Source of the DNA: an uncultured Oscillospiraceae bacterium
GTDB lineage: Bacteria; Bacillota; Clostridia; Oscillospirales; Acutalibacteraceae
Direction: 5' to 3'
Assembly: GCA_902465155.1 (NCBI GenBank)
Contig: CABQLY010000004.1
Location: 78,061 to 142,060 of the forward strand
Length of the DNA: 64,000 nucleotides
Under the pieces are notes generated by a model. That model was not told the origin of the DNA and searched no databases. It saw only the letters and a program-made list of their open reading frames with translations. Positions 48,206 to 57,282 of the stretch are shown one piece after another. Positions within the stretch are counted from its first letter, which is position 1. Each line of letters opens with the position of its first letter. Made by a program: the position numbers and the translations under genes.

Positions 48206-49228
48206 TTATTCAACCGTCGCCATGCGCTCGCGTATAACATCGGCACGGCAAATATCCCGTTCCTCCGGCGTCATGTGGCCGTGCAGCCGCTGCAGGGTGC
48301 CGGGCTGTGTTTCAACAATTAGTTCCAGCGGCAAGGCCGGCGCAATGCCGGTAATAATCCCCATAGAAACCCCTAACTTCACACGGGACATGAGCTGCAT
48401 CATCTCCTCGCTGGAAAGCTTGCGGGCGTATTTTAGCAGGCCCACGGCGCGGTAAACAATATCCTCTACCGTTTTGGGCTGTAGTTCGGCCCGGGCAGAT
48501 TTTTCCTTTTCAATAATTTGGACGGTAATGGCGGCTAAATTTTCGGTAGCCGCTTTTTCGGAAATGCCCAATGTCACCTGATTCGAAAGCTGGTACAGCG
48601 CCGCGTGCGACTTACTGCCCTCGCCGTAGGTGCCGCGCACCGTCAGGCCAATTTTTGCTACCGAATCGGCAATAGAGGCCAGCGCGCCGGCGCTCTCTAA
48701 AATTGGCAAATGCAGCATAACCGAGGCCCGCAGCCCGGTGCCCAAATTGGTAGGGCACTCGGTTAAATAGCCAAGCTTTGGGTCAAACGCCAGGGTTAGG
48801 CCGCCGGCAAAAAGGTTTTCAACCTGCTCGGCCAGCTCGTAGGCCTTTTCGGTTTGCAGGCCGGGCAAAATAACCTGAATACGAATGTGGTCCTCCTCCA
48901 GCAGCATTACGCTAACGCTTTCATCGGGGCTTAGCACCAGCCCGCGCGGCAGCCCGCTTTTTGCAAAATCCGGACTAATAATGTGCCGTTCTACCATGGC
49001 GGCAACCTCGTCGGCCGGTACGGCCTGCATATCAATATACTTTAACGCGCCAATACCGGCCAGCTCCTTACCGTCGCAAAGCTCCCGCACGGTTTGCAGC
49101 ATCTCGCGCCGCTGCGTGTCGTTCATTTTTTTAGGAAACGGCACCTTGCGCACATTCCGCGCCAGACGCACCCTGGTGCTAACGGCAATGCCGTCGCCTT
49201 TCGGGTCCTCTTTATACCATTTACTCAT
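48206..49228 (-). CDS. mcsB: Protein arginine kinase McsB
   Basis: 340 residues from the ATG at 49228, whose start lies inside the end of mcsA (8-base overlap). The phosphagen-kinase fold shows STRVRLARNV near residue 20, an SPDESVSV-type motif, and CPTNLGTGLRASVMLHLP (about 165-185) with the catalytic cysteine. RGTYGEGS closes the ATP site. McsB phosphorylates arginine in CtsR and in damaged proteins, marking them for ClpC. A frame to 49288 is an upstream read into mcsA. Confidence 0.96.
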   Translation of the reverse strand: MSKWYKEDPKGDGIAVSTRVRLARNVRKVPFPKKMNDTQRREMLQTVRELCDGKELAGIGALKYIDMQAVPADEVAAMVERHIISPDFAKSGLPRGLVLSPDESVSVMLLEEDHIRIQVILPGLQTEKAYELAEQVENLFAGGLTLAFDPKLGYLTECPTNLGTGLRASVMLHLPILESAGALASIADSVAKIGLTVRGTYGEGSKSHAALYQLSNQVTLGISEKAATENLAAITVQIIEKEKSARAELQPKTVEDIVYRAVGLLKYARKLSSEEMMQLMSRVKLGVSMGIITGIAPALPLELIVETQPGTLQRLHGHMTPEERDICRADVIRERMATVE

Positions 49229-49718
49229 GATCGCCACCGTCCTTTTCCATGAAACGAATTTCATCCCGCAATTTTGCGGCCTTTTCAAATTCCTCGGCCT
49301 GCACAGCCTGGCTTAATTCTTTTTTTAATTGCTTTAATTTTCTTTCCTTAGTTAGCTGCACCGCTTGGGTGCCGGGCGTTTTGCCTACATGCACCGTGTT
49401 GCCGTGCAGCCGCTGCAGCGAGGGCATTAGCTCCTCGCGAAAGGTGTCGTAGCACTCGCTGCAGCCTACCCGCCCGCTTTCCACAATATCTGAAAACAGG
49501 CTGCCGCAGCAAGGGCAGCGTTTATCGTCTAACCGGCCGCTTTCAATGCCGTCCCCAAACATGGAGGCCAGCATATTGGCAAGGCTTAAATGGCCAAAGC
49601 TGCCGTACCCCTCCTTCGCGGCGCAGTAAGCGCACAAATTTTTTTCATGCACCACGCCGTTCATTACGGTTTTAACATGCGTGGTAGCAGGATTTTTTCC
49701 ACATTTTTCACACATCAT
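49221..49718 (-). CDS. mcsA: McsA, zinc-binding activator of McsB
   Basis: 165 residues with paired CxxC zinc motifs (MCEKCGKNPA, LCAYCAA, CPCCGSLF, GCSECYD) and a C-terminal UVR coiled-coil (LKKELSQAVQAEEFEKAAKLRDEI). McsA activates McsB and binds CtsR in Firmicutes. It is coupled to mcsB by overlap and follows ctsR by 37 bases. Confidence 0.95.
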   Translation of the reverse strand: MMCEKCGKNPATTHVKTVMNGVVHEKNLCAYCAAKEGYGSFGHLSLANMLASMFGDGIESGRLDDKRCPCCGSLFSDIVESGRVGCSECYDTFREELMPSLQRLHGNTVHVGKTPGTQAVQLTKERKLKQLKKELSQAVQAEEFEKAAKLRDEIRFMEKDGGDHE

Positions 49719-49755
49719 AAGTCATTCCTCCAAAGCTTACATTTTGTTTTCTATT

Positions 49756-50208
49756 TTAAATTTGCGTCATTAGCATTTGTTTCATTAGCGCGGCACGCAC
49801 CCGGTCTTTCATATTCGGTGGAAGCTCCCGCATAACGCCGGTTGAAATGGCCGCCCGCATTAAGGCTGCCGCCCCGCTTGAAATTAACCCGGCCTGACTG
49901 CTGTTATCAATAATAATCCGTGCGGTAGAGGCGTCTATTCCCTCGCCAATAGAGTTAACAATGTGCATAAGCGCCGAGGCGCGGTCTAAGCTTACCCGCG
50001 TAATGCGAATGTACCCGCCGCCCCCGCGCCGGCTTTCAATAATATAGCCGTGCTCCGGCGTAAAGCGGGAGGAAAGCACATAGTTAATTTGGCTGGGCAC
50101 ACAACCAATTACCGAGGCCAGCTCGTTACGCTGAATTTCGGCAACATTGGTGCCTGAATCGTTTAACAGCTGCAAAATTCTTGCAGTAATCAGGTCGCTC
50201 ATTTTCAT
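49756..50208 (-). CDS. ctsR: Transcriptional repressor CtsR
   Basis: 150 residues from the ATG at 50208, with AAGGA upstream. The winged helix (SDLITARILQLLNDSG ... NELASVIGCVPSQINYVLSSRF) includes the wing ESRRGGGGYIRI, whose glycines sense heat in CtsR. The C-terminal domain (about 80-150) forms the dimer. It represses clp genes and its own operon. Two CtsR boxes lie over its promoter. Confidence 0.96.
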   Translation of the reverse strand: MKMSDLITARILQLLNDSGTNVAEIQRNELASVIGCVPSQINYVLSSRFTPEHGYIIESRRGGGGYIRITRVSLDRASALMHIVNSIGEGIDASTARIIIDNSSQAGLISSGAAALMRAAISTGVMRELPPNMKDRVRAALMKQMLMTQI

Positions 50209-50223
50209 GATTTGCACATCCTT

Positions 50224-50240
50224 TTTGACTTTCACTGACT
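50224..50240 (-). promoter_or_regulatory. Second (weaker) CtsR box
   Basis: Minus-strand AGTCAGT-GAA-AGTCAAA: one good and one poor heptad, just downstream of the -10, around the expected transcription start. Confidence 0.6.
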
Positions 50241-50243
50241 TTA

Positions 50244-50272
50244 ATTATACTCAAAGGTCAGAAAAGGTCAAA
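50244..50272 (-). promoter_or_regulatory. ctsR operon promoter
   Basis: -10 TATAAT at 50244-50249 and -35 TTTGAC at 50267-50272 (17-base spacer) on the minus strand. The -35 lies within the upstream CtsR box. Confidence 0.85.
50256..50272 (+). promoter_or_regulatory. CtsR operator
   Basis: GGTCAGA-AAA-GGTCAAA, a heptad direct repeat with 3-base spacing, close to the known CtsR consensus (A/G)GTCAAA-NAN-(A/G)GTCAAA. Confidence 0.88.
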
Positions 50273-50367
50273 TTTTAATTTTAAGCAATTTTACGCCAAT
50301 TTTTAAAATTACCTCTTGTTTTCTCGCTATTTTAATTAATTTCTGCTATTTTTAAAAAATTTCTAAC

Positions 50368-50414
50368 TTTTTAAAAATAATTAAAACGCCGCTACCCTAC
50401 GGGAATAACGGCGC
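50368..50414 (-). terminator. Terminator after tspO
   Basis: Minus-strand stem CGCCG ... CCC-GTA-GGG ... CGGCG is followed by TTTTAATTATTTTT, 32 bases past the tspO stop. Confidence 0.85.
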
Positions 50415-50445
50415 TGTATAAAGGCCCTTTACCGGGGTTTTACCT

Positions 50446-50916
50446 TTAATTTAGCAAAACAAAGCCAATGTTTAAATAAAGGGCAAAGCAAAGCCACAAA
50501 AGGTACGGCAAAAAAAGCAGTGCTGCCAAGCGGTTTAACCGGCGGCCAAACCAAAAAATTAACCCGTTTAAAACCAGCAGCGCGGCTATAATTAACGCGG
50601 CGCAAACCCGAAACTGTAAACGCCAAAAAAACGGCGACCACAAAACATTCAGCAAAAGCTGCACCCAGTAAAGCCGCAGCACCTTGGCGCTGCCCGGGCC
50701 GGAGCAGCTAAACAAATAGGCCGCAACGCCAATAAGCAAATAAAGCGCCACCCAAACAACCGAAAACAGCCAGCCCGGCGGCGCGGCCGGCGGCTTTACC
50801 AGCGCGGCGTAGCTTTGCTTAGGGCTGCCGCCCAGCAAAAAGCCAAACAGCCCGGCCAGCTGGGTTATTGCAACAAACACCAGCAGCTTATTTAATTTAA
50901 CGGTTTTAACAGTCAT
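50446..50916 (-). CDS. TspO/MBR family membrane protein
   Basis: 156 residues with five membrane helices. The family pattern is clear: KPPAAPPGWLFSVVWVALYLLIGVAAY, LNVLWSPFFWRLQ, and the last helix LWLCFALYLNIGFVLLN. TspO proteins bind porphyrins and other ligands and are linked to stress responses; the exact role here is open. It is monocistronic between glgA and the ctsR operon. Confidence 0.9.
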   Translation of the reverse strand: MTVKTVKLNKLLVFVAITQLAGLFGFLLGGSPKQSYAALVKPPAAPPGWLFSVVWVALYLLIGVAAYLFSCSGPGSAKVLRLYWVQLLLNVLWSPFFWRLQFRVCAALIIAALLVLNGLIFWFGRRLNRLAALLFLPYLLWLCFALYLNIGFVLLN

Positions 50917-50997
50917 AAAAATACCCCCTTTTATATTCTATTGCGGCTAAAAGCAAAAAATACACAAAGGGGGTAAATTAAATTGTTTAAAGGTAAA

Positions 50998-52419
50998 TTA
51001 TTCGGTTAGCCCGGTAACCTCTTTGTACAGCTTAATGTATTCGCCGGAGGAGTGCTTCCAGCTGTTATCACACGCCATAGCGCGGCGCACCAGCTGCTGC
51101 CAGCCCTTTTGGTCGGCGTAGCCGCCCAAGGCGCGCCAAACCGCGTTTTCCATATCGTGCGCGTTGTACATTCCAAAGGTAAAGCCGTTGCCGGCGTTGT
51201 CGCCGCTGTCCTGAATGGTATCTTTCAAACCGCCGGTCTCCCGCACAATGGGAATGGTGCCGTACCGCAGCGCAACCATTTGGGCCAGCCCGCACGGCTC
51301 GCTTTTAGAGGGCATTAAAAACAAATCGGCCGCGGCGTAAATTTTGTGCGCCAGTTCGGGAATAAAGCCTAACCGCAGCGCAACCTTTTCGGGGTATTTT
51401 ACCATCATATCGTGGAAAAAGGTTTCGTACTCCCATTCGCCGGAGCCTAAAATTACAAACTGCAAATCGGCCTGCAGCAGCTCCTCAAACACGCATTTCA
51501 CAAGGTCTATACCCTTGTGGCCAACCAAACGGCTTACAATGCCAATTACCGGAACCTGGCGCTGCGGCAGATTTAAATACTGCTGCAAGGCACGCTTGTT
51601 TTCGGCCTTTCCGGCAAGGTTTTCGGCCGTGTAGTTTTGAAAAATCATAGGGTCGGTTGCGGGGTCGTAAACCTCGGTATCAATTCCGTTTACAATGCCG
51701 CAAAGCTTAAACTGCCGCTGCTTTAAAATGTCGTCTAACCCAAAAGAGAACCAGGGGTTTAAAATCTCCTTTGCGTAGGTGGGGCTAACGGTTGTTACCC
51801 GGTCGGCACACTCAATGGCCCCTTTCATTAAATTCACGCAGCCGTCGTAATCTACCAAATGGGCGCTGTCATCCGGCAGGCCTAAAACATCGCCGATCAG
51901 CTCGTGCCCGTACTTGCCCTGGTACTGAATGTTGTGAATGGTAAATACCGTTTTAATGCCGTTAAAGGGGGCGTGCGGGTACAGCACCTGCTTGTAAACC
52001 GGAACCATGGCGGTCTGCCAGTCGTTACAGTGAATAACATCCGGCGTAAAATCAATGTAGGGAATAATTTCTAAAACCGCGCGGGAGAAAAAGGCAAACC
52101 GCTCTGCGTCGTCATAGTGCCCGTAAAGCTCGCGGCGCTTAAAGTAATATTGGTTATCTATAAAATAATAAATAACCCCGTTTACATGCGCCTCAAAAAT
52201 GCCGCAATACTGGCGGCGCCAGGCAACCGGCACGGTAATGCTGGTAATAAACTTCATTTGCGCGCGCATCTCCTCCGAAATGCACTCGTAAAGCGGCATT
52301 ACAATGCGGCAGCCAATAAACCGTTTGCGCAGCGCCTTGGGCAGCGCGCCGGCCACATCGGCCAGCCCGCCCGACATAGCAAAGGGGTAAGCCTCGCTGG
52401 TTGCGTATAAAACCTTCAT
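50998..52419 (-). CDS. glgA: Glycogen synthase (ADP-glucose)
   Basis: 473 residues, GT5. The N-domain starts MKVLYATSEAYPFAMSGGLADVAGALPKAL; the usual lysine of the KTGGL motif is methionine here. YNVHNIQYQG-like TIHNIQYQGKYG, the GIVNGIDTEVYDP turn and the C-domain EPCGLAQMVALRYG (about 375) with the catalytic glutamate are present. It elongates glycogen from ADP-glucose. It is the last gene of the glgB-glgC-glgD-glgA operon and starts 20 bases after glgD. Confidence 0.94.
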   Translation of the reverse strand: MKVLYATSEAYPFAMSGGLADVAGALPKALRKRFIGCRIVMPLYECISEEMRAQMKFITSITVPVAWRRQYCGIFEAHVNGVIYYFIDNQYYFKRRELYGHYDDAERFAFFSRAVLEIIPYIDFTPDVIHCNDWQTAMVPVYKQVLYPHAPFNGIKTVFTIHNIQYQGKYGHELIGDVLGLPDDSAHLVDYDGCVNLMKGAIECADRVTTVSPTYAKEILNPWFSFGLDDILKQRQFKLCGIVNGIDTEVYDPATDPMIFQNYTAENLAGKAENKRALQQYLNLPQRQVPVIGIVSRLVGHKGIDLVKCVFEELLQADLQFVILGSGEWEYETFFHDMMVKYPEKVALRLGFIPELAHKIYAAADLFLMPSKSEPCGLAQMVALRYGTIPIVRETGGLKDTIQDSGDNAGNGFTFGMYNAHDMENAVWRALGGYADQKGWQQLVRRAMACDNSWKHSSGEYIKLYKEVTGLTE

Positions 52420-52438
52420 TTAAACCGGCTCCTTTCTT

Positions 52439-53557
52439 TTACACTACGGCGTTTTTGCGAATAAAGGTTAGGTGGGTCTCGGCGCCGCACATCCGTGTGC
52501 CGTCCGAGATCGTAACATTTTTATCTAAAACCATGTAAGCTAAATCGGCGTTTTTGCCAATTACACAGTCCTGCATAATAATGCAGTTTTTAACTACTGT
52601 GCCCTCGCCAACGGTGGCCCCGCGAAAAACAATGCTGTTTTCCACCGTGCCCTCAATTAAACAGCCGTCGGCAATTAGGCTGTTTGAAACCTTAGAGCTT
52701 AACCCGTAGCGGGTGGGCACATCGTCCCGAATTTTGGTGTAAATAGGCCGCTCGGCACAAAAAATATCCTGCCTTACATTGCTTTGCAGCAAGGCAAAGT
52801 TGGCCTTGGCAAAGGTAGCGGGGCTATCAATTACCCAAACGCTGCCGGGCACCTCGTACCCGTAAATGTTCAGCTGCTGCACCCCGGCTTGAAAAACATC
52901 CCGCCACAGGCTGGTTTTGTTGTTCATAACCGCCTCGTTCGCCAGCTTAATAATCAGCTCCTTTTTCATTACAATTAAATTTAAGCTGTAACTGCAGGGC
53001 ACGCCGCTTTGGCTAATCATTTTAATTTGCTGCACCCGGCCGCCCGGCGCCATCTCCAGCGCCATTACATCGCCCTCATTTTGCGGCATAGGCCCGTTTT
53101 TGTACGCAACGGTAATTTCGGCGCCGCTTTCAGCGTGGCGCTCTAACAGCGCGGTTAGGTCAATGTTGCCCACAACGCCGGCGTCGCAAAGCAGCACATA
53201 TTCCTCCTTGGTGCGGTTTAGGTAGCCGCTAATGGCGTTAATAGATTTTAAGCGGTTGGTGCACATACTAATATCGGAATTTACATACGGCGGTAAAATA
53301 GAAAGGCCGCCGCTTTTACGGTCTAAATCCCAAGCCTTGCCCGAGCCTAAATGGTCTAACAGCGAATGGTAATTGTATTTTGGAATAACCCCGACATTAG
53401 AAATACCGGCGTTGACCATGCAGGAAAGCGGAAAATCTATTAGCCGGTAACGGCCGCCGAACGGCACCGAGGCCATAGAGCGCGCCGCAGCCAGCTCCCC
53501 AATCAGCTCGTCATGCACATTTGCAAAAATAAGCCCGATTACATTTTTGGCTTTCAT
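52439..53557 (-). CDS. glgD: GlgD, regulatory-type subunit of ADP-glucose pyrophosphorylase
   Basis: 372 residues from the ATG at 53557, overlapping the glgC stop as ATGA. The nucleotidyltransferase domain begins NVIGLIFANVHDELIGELAAAR, where the GGxGxRL loop of active GlgC is replaced by ANVHDEL, as in GlgD. The left-handed beta-helix C-domain (about 270-350) is kept. GlgD pairs with GlgC in Firmicutes and tunes or boosts activity. A longer frame to 53764 lies in glgC. Confidence 0.93.
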   Translation of the reverse strand: MKAKNVIGLIFANVHDELIGELAAARSMASVPFGGRYRLIDFPLSCMVNAGISNVGVIPKYNYHSLLDHLGSGKAWDLDRKSGGLSILPPYVNSDISMCTNRLKSINAISGYLNRTKEEYVLLCDAGVVGNIDLTALLERHAESGAEITVAYKNGPMPQNEGDVMALEMAPGGRVQQIKMISQSGVPCSYSLNLIVMKKELIIKLANEAVMNNKTSLWRDVFQAGVQQLNIYGYEVPGSVWVIDSPATFAKANFALLQSNVRQDIFCAERPIYTKIRDDVPTRYGLSSKVSNSLIADGCLIEGTVENSIVFRGATVGEGTVVKNCIIMQDCVIGKNADLAYMVLDKNVTISDGTRMCGAETHLTFIRKNAVV

Positions 53558-54771
53558 TGCACTTCCCCCTTTCCAAGGTCTTGCCGAATCATTGATTTTG
53601 GCAGCACTACGGCGTTTTCGCCAATGGTAAGGTCGGCCCCTACTACCGAAACGCCCCAGTCTTTCAGGTCTTGCATATTCTCCGGCCGCTGGCCAACCTT
53701 GGCGCCGGGGCCAATAACGCTGTTTTCGGCTACAATAGAATACTGCACCGAAGCGCCCCTGCAAATTTTAACGCCCGGCATAATCAGCGAATCGCGCACC
53801 TGAGCGCCCTCCTCAATAGTTACATTAGCAAACAGCACCGAAAAATCTACCGTACCAAAAACGTTGCAGCCCTCGGTAATCAGCGAATTTTCTACCTGCG
53901 CCGTTTGGCCAATGTACTGCGGCGGCAGGGTTGGCGTGCGGGAATAAATGCGCCACGCCGGGTCTGAAAGGTCTAATTCGACCTTGGGGTTTAACAAATC
54001 CAAATTTGCCTCCCACAGCGAATCAATAGTGCCAACATCCTTCCAATAATCGTTAAAACGGTAAACATCCATTTTTTCGTTTGCTTTTAGCATATTGGGA
54101 ATAATGTTTTTGCCAAAATCGTTGGCGGAATTTAAATCGGCCTCATCCTCGGTTAAATATTTTTTTAGCACCGGCCAGCTGAATACATAAATCCCCATAG
54201 AGGCCAAATTGCTTTTGGGGTGCGCCGGTTTTTCCTCAAACTCGTAAATACGGTCGTTTTCATCTACATTCATAATGCCAAACCGTGAAGCTTCCTCCAT
54301 AGGCACCTCCAGCACGGCAATGGTGCAATCGGCCCCCCGCTCCTTGTGCTGATTGATCAGCTCGGCGTAGTTCATTTTGTAAATATGGTCGCCCGAAAGA
54401 ATCAGCACATATTCAGGGTCGTACCGCTCAATAAACGGAATGTTTTGGTAAATGGCGTTGGCGGTGCCTTTGTACCAATCGGCGCCCGAATTTTTTTGGT
54501 ACGGCGGCAATACATGCACCCCGCCGTTCGAGCGGTCTAAATCCCAGGGCTTGCCCGAGCCAATATAATCGTTTAGCTCCAGCGGCTGGTACTGGGTTAA
54601 AACGCCAACCGTTTCAATGCCGGAGTTAATGCAGTTAGAAAGCGGAAAATCTATAATTCGGTACTTGCCCCCGTAGGGCACAGCCGGTTTGGCAATTTTT
54701 TGGGTTAAAACCCCTAAACGGCTGCCCTGGCCGCCGGCCAGAAGCATTGCTACACATTCTGTTTTTTTCAA
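53554..54771 (-). CDS. glgC: Glucose-1-phosphate adenylyltransferase
   Basis: 405 residues. MLLAGGQGSRLGVLT and K27-P give the ATP/glucose-1-phosphate loop; GGKYRIIDFPLSNCINSG, WYKGTANAIYQN and SGDHIYKMNY are family signatures. The beta-helix domain occupies about 290-390. It makes ADP-glucose, the first committed step in glycogen synthesis. glgD follows with a 4-base overlap, indicating coupled making of the two subunits. Confidence 0.96.
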   Translation of the reverse strand: MKKTECVAMLLAGGQGSRLGVLTQKIAKPAVPYGGKYRIIDFPLSNCINSGIETVGVLTQYQPLELNDYIGSGKPWDLDRSNGGVHVLPPYQKNSGADWYKGTANAIYQNIPFIERYDPEYVLILSGDHIYKMNYAELINQHKERGADCTIAVLEVPMEEASRFGIMNVDENDRIYEFEEKPAHPKSNLASMGIYVFSWPVLKKYLTEDEADLNSANDFGKNIIPNMLKANEKMDVYRFNDYWKDVGTIDSLWEANLDLLNPKVELDLSDPAWRIYSRTPTLPPQYIGQTAQVENSLITEGCNVFGTVDFSVLFANVTIEEGAQVRDSLIMPGVKICRGASVQYSIVAENSVIGPGAKVGQRPENMQDLKDWGVSVVGADLTIGENAVVLPKSMIRQDLGKGEVQ

Positions 54772-54820
54772 AACATCAACCCCTAATCTTAATATTAATA
54801 TATCTTAAAAATATTAAAAA

Positions 54821-56749
54821 CTAACCTTTAGCCCGCGCTTTTTTGCCCGCAGCCCCGCGCGCCTTTTTTTGCCGCTTGGTGCAGGTGTAAAACAGCGTGC
54901 TCATGGCCGGAATTTCAAACTCGGCCGATTGCTCCTGCCCGTGCATGGCAACCGGTTGGGTTTTTAGCTTTAAAAGGCCGCGGCCCTCGCCGCCAAAAGC
55001 CTCGTCGTCCGAATTAAAGCAGCAGGTGTACTCCCCCGCAAAGGGCAGGCCAATACGGTAATTCTCCCGCGTTACAGGCACGAAATTGCAAATTACTATT
55101 AATTCCTGCCCGGCGTCATCAATTCGCCGAAACGCAATAACGCTTTGGTCTTTATCATCATTAGCAATCCAGCTAAAGCCCTCCCACGAAAGGTCTTGCT
55201 GCCAAAGGGGGGCGCTGGCTTTATAAAACCCGTTTAACGCCTTTACATACGCCTGCATTTGCCGGTGCGCCTCGTAATCCAGCAGCAGCCAATCCAACTG
55301 CTCGTCGTACCGCCATTCAATAAACTGGGCAAACTCCTGCCCCATAAACAAAAGCTTTTTGCCGGGGTGCGCCATCATGTAACCGTAAAACGCGCGCAGC
55401 GAGGCGAACTTTTGCTCGTAATCGCCCGACATTTTTTCTATCATTGAGTGCTTGCCGTGCACCACCTCGTCGTGCGAAATGGGCAGCACATAGTTTTCAC
55501 TGAACGCGTAGAAAAAGGAGAAGGTCAGCGCGTCGTGATTATATTTTCGGCCCAACGGGTCCATAGACATATACCGCAGCATATCGTTCATCCAGCCCAT
55601 GTTCCACTTAAAGTTAAAGCCCAGCCCGCCGTCGTAGGTGGGCTTGGTTACCATAGGCCACGCGGTAGATTCCTCGGCTATCAGCATAACCGAGCCCGAA
55701 ATTTCAAACACCTGACGGCTCAGCTCTTTAAAAAAGGCAACGGCCTCTAAATTCTCGTTCGAGCCGTGAATGTTCGGCCGCCACTGCCCGGCCTCACGGC
55801 CGTAATCTAAATAAAGCATAGAGGCAACCGCGTCTACCCGCAGGCCGTCTACATGGTAATATTTTAACCAAAAAAGCGCGCTGGAAATTAAAAAGCTTTG
55901 CACCTCGGGTCGGCCGTAATCAAAAACAACGGTTCCCCACTCTTTGTGCTCGCCCTTCAGCGGGTCGGCGTATTCAAAACAGGGCTCGCCGTCAAACCGG
56001 TACAGGCCAAAAGCGTCCTTTGGAAAATGTGCCGGCACCCAGTCTAAAATAACGCCAATGCCATTTTGGTGCATAATATCTACAAACTGCATAAACTGCT
56101 CCGGCGTGCCATAGCGGGAGGTTGGCGCAAAATACCCCGTTACCTGGTAGCCCCAGGAGCCCTCAAACGGGTACTCGGTAACCGGCATTAGCTCTACATG
56201 CGTGTAGCCCATTTTTAAAACATAGCTTGAAAGCTCGTTGGCCAGGGTAACATAATCTAAGGTGTTGCCGTCGTCAAACCGCTTCCAGGAGCCTAAATGC
56301 ACCTCGTAAATATTAACCGGCGATTTATAAATATTGGTTTGGTCGCGTTTGTTTAAAAATTCGGCGTCCTGCCAATGGTATTCGCCCAAGCGGTACAGCT
56401 TAGAGGCTGTGCCGGGCGCTGTTTCAGCGTGAAAAGCAAAGGGGTCGGCCTTAAATAATACATCCCCCGATTTGGTTTCAATGGCGTATTTGTAGGCCTG
56501 ATATTGCTCGGTGCCGGGAATAAAACACTCCCACACGCCGTTTTTAACAAGGGACATACTATTTTTATGCAGCTGCCAGTTGTTAAAATCACCAACCACG
56601 CAAACATTTTTTGCGTGCGGCGCCCAAACACGGAACAGCGCCCCCGGCTTTTCATCCTGCTCGGTAAAGTGGCTGCCTAAAAACTCGTACGCGTTGCCAA
56701 GCGAATAGCAACCCCACATTTCGTCTATTTTACGCACACCGTTCGACAT
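54821..56749 (-). CDS. glgB: 1,4-alpha-glucan branching enzyme
   Basis: 642 residues, GH13. An N-terminal CBM48 (about 30-130, FRVWAPHAKNVCVVGDFN) is followed by the catalytic barrel with DWVPAHFPKD, the nucleophile aspartate in GLRVDAVASMLY (about residue 310) and the acid glutamate in LIAEESTAWP, then SHDEVVHGK. A basic tail (KRQKKARGAAGKKARAKG) ends the protein. It adds alpha-1,6 branches to glycogen. It leads the operon; the promoter is at 56824-56852. Confidence 0.95.
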   Translation of the reverse strand: MSNGVRKIDEMWGCYSLGNAYEFLGSHFTEQDEKPGALFRVWAPHAKNVCVVGDFNNWQLHKNSMSLVKNGVWECFIPGTEQYQAYKYAIETKSGDVLFKADPFAFHAETAPGTASKLYRLGEYHWQDAEFLNKRDQTNIYKSPVNIYEVHLGSWKRFDDGNTLDYVTLANELSSYVLKMGYTHVELMPVTEYPFEGSWGYQVTGYFAPTSRYGTPEQFMQFVDIMHQNGIGVILDWVPAHFPKDAFGLYRFDGEPCFEYADPLKGEHKEWGTVVFDYGRPEVQSFLISSALFWLKYYHVDGLRVDAVASMLYLDYGREAGQWRPNIHGSNENLEAVAFFKELSRQVFEISGSVMLIAEESTAWPMVTKPTYDGGLGFNFKWNMGWMNDMLRYMSMDPLGRKYNHDALTFSFFYAFSENYVLPISHDEVVHGKHSMIEKMSGDYEQKFASLRAFYGYMMAHPGKKLLFMGQEFAQFIEWRYDEQLDWLLLDYEAHRQMQAYVKALNGFYKASAPLWQQDLSWEGFSWIANDDKDQSVIAFRRIDDAGQELIVICNFVPVTRENYRIGLPFAGEYTCCFNSDDEAFGGEGRGLLKLKTQPVAMHGQEQSAEFEIPAMSTLFYTCTKRQKKARGAAGKKARAKG

Positions 56750-56823
56750 GAAAAATCACCCCTTGTAAAGCCGCACCGCCGCAAAAATTTAAACCTTTAA
56801 CGGCAAAACGGTTTTCTATATTC

Positions 56824-56852
56824 AGTATACCATTTTTTAAACGCCTTTACAA
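56824..56852 (-). promoter_or_regulatory. Promoter of the glg operon
   Basis: TTGTAA at 56847-56852 and TATACT at 56824-56829 on the minus strand, 17-base spacer, about 75 bases before glgB. Confidence 0.75.
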
Positions 56853-57054
56853 GGTGATAATTGACGCAACCGCCCTGTCCGATGTAGTATTTTTTGCTCA
56901 ATATTTGTTATTATTGCACAAACAAAGCGCAAAAAACGCCTAATTTTGTAAAAATAATTTTACAATTGCACAAAAATAAGCCTTTTTCCGGCGCTTGCAC
57001 CGTTCGGGCGTTTTGTGCCAAGCGGAAAGGGCCTGCCGCAATTTTGTTTTGGCC
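56853..57054. other. Intergenic stretch upstream of glgB
   Basis: AT-rich sequence with no supported gene; it leads into the tandem repeat at 57055. Short open frames in it follow the repeat pattern, not protein signals. Confidence 0.4.
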
Positions 57055-57197
57055 GGCAAGCACCCACTGCCCCTTTGGTGTTAGCTGGCAAGCACCCAAT
57101 GCCCTTTTTGTGCAAGTCGGCAAGCGCCCAATGCCCTTTTAGTGTTAGCCGGCAAGCACCCGCTGCCCCTTTTGTGTTAGCCGGCAAGCGCCCAATG
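57055..57197. repeat. Tandem repeat, 32-base unit, about 4.5 copies
   Basis: Units begin GGCAAGC(A/G)CCC and contain TGCCC, CTTT and GTGTTAGCC. Copies start at 57055, 57087, 57119, 57151 and a part at 57183. They are contiguous, with no spacers. The location is intergenic, between glgB and the sigK 3' part. Confidence 0.85.
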
Positions 57198-57282
57198 TAA
57201 AAGCCAAACCGACAGGCCGCCCCCTAAAAAGGGCCGCCCGCCGGTTTGGCAATTTTTTAAAAGAATAACAAAAGCAAAAGGG

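Noticed and set aside
57055..57197. CRISPR array
   Set aside because: The 32-base units are contiguous with no unique spacers and no cas genes nearby; it is a plain tandem repeat.
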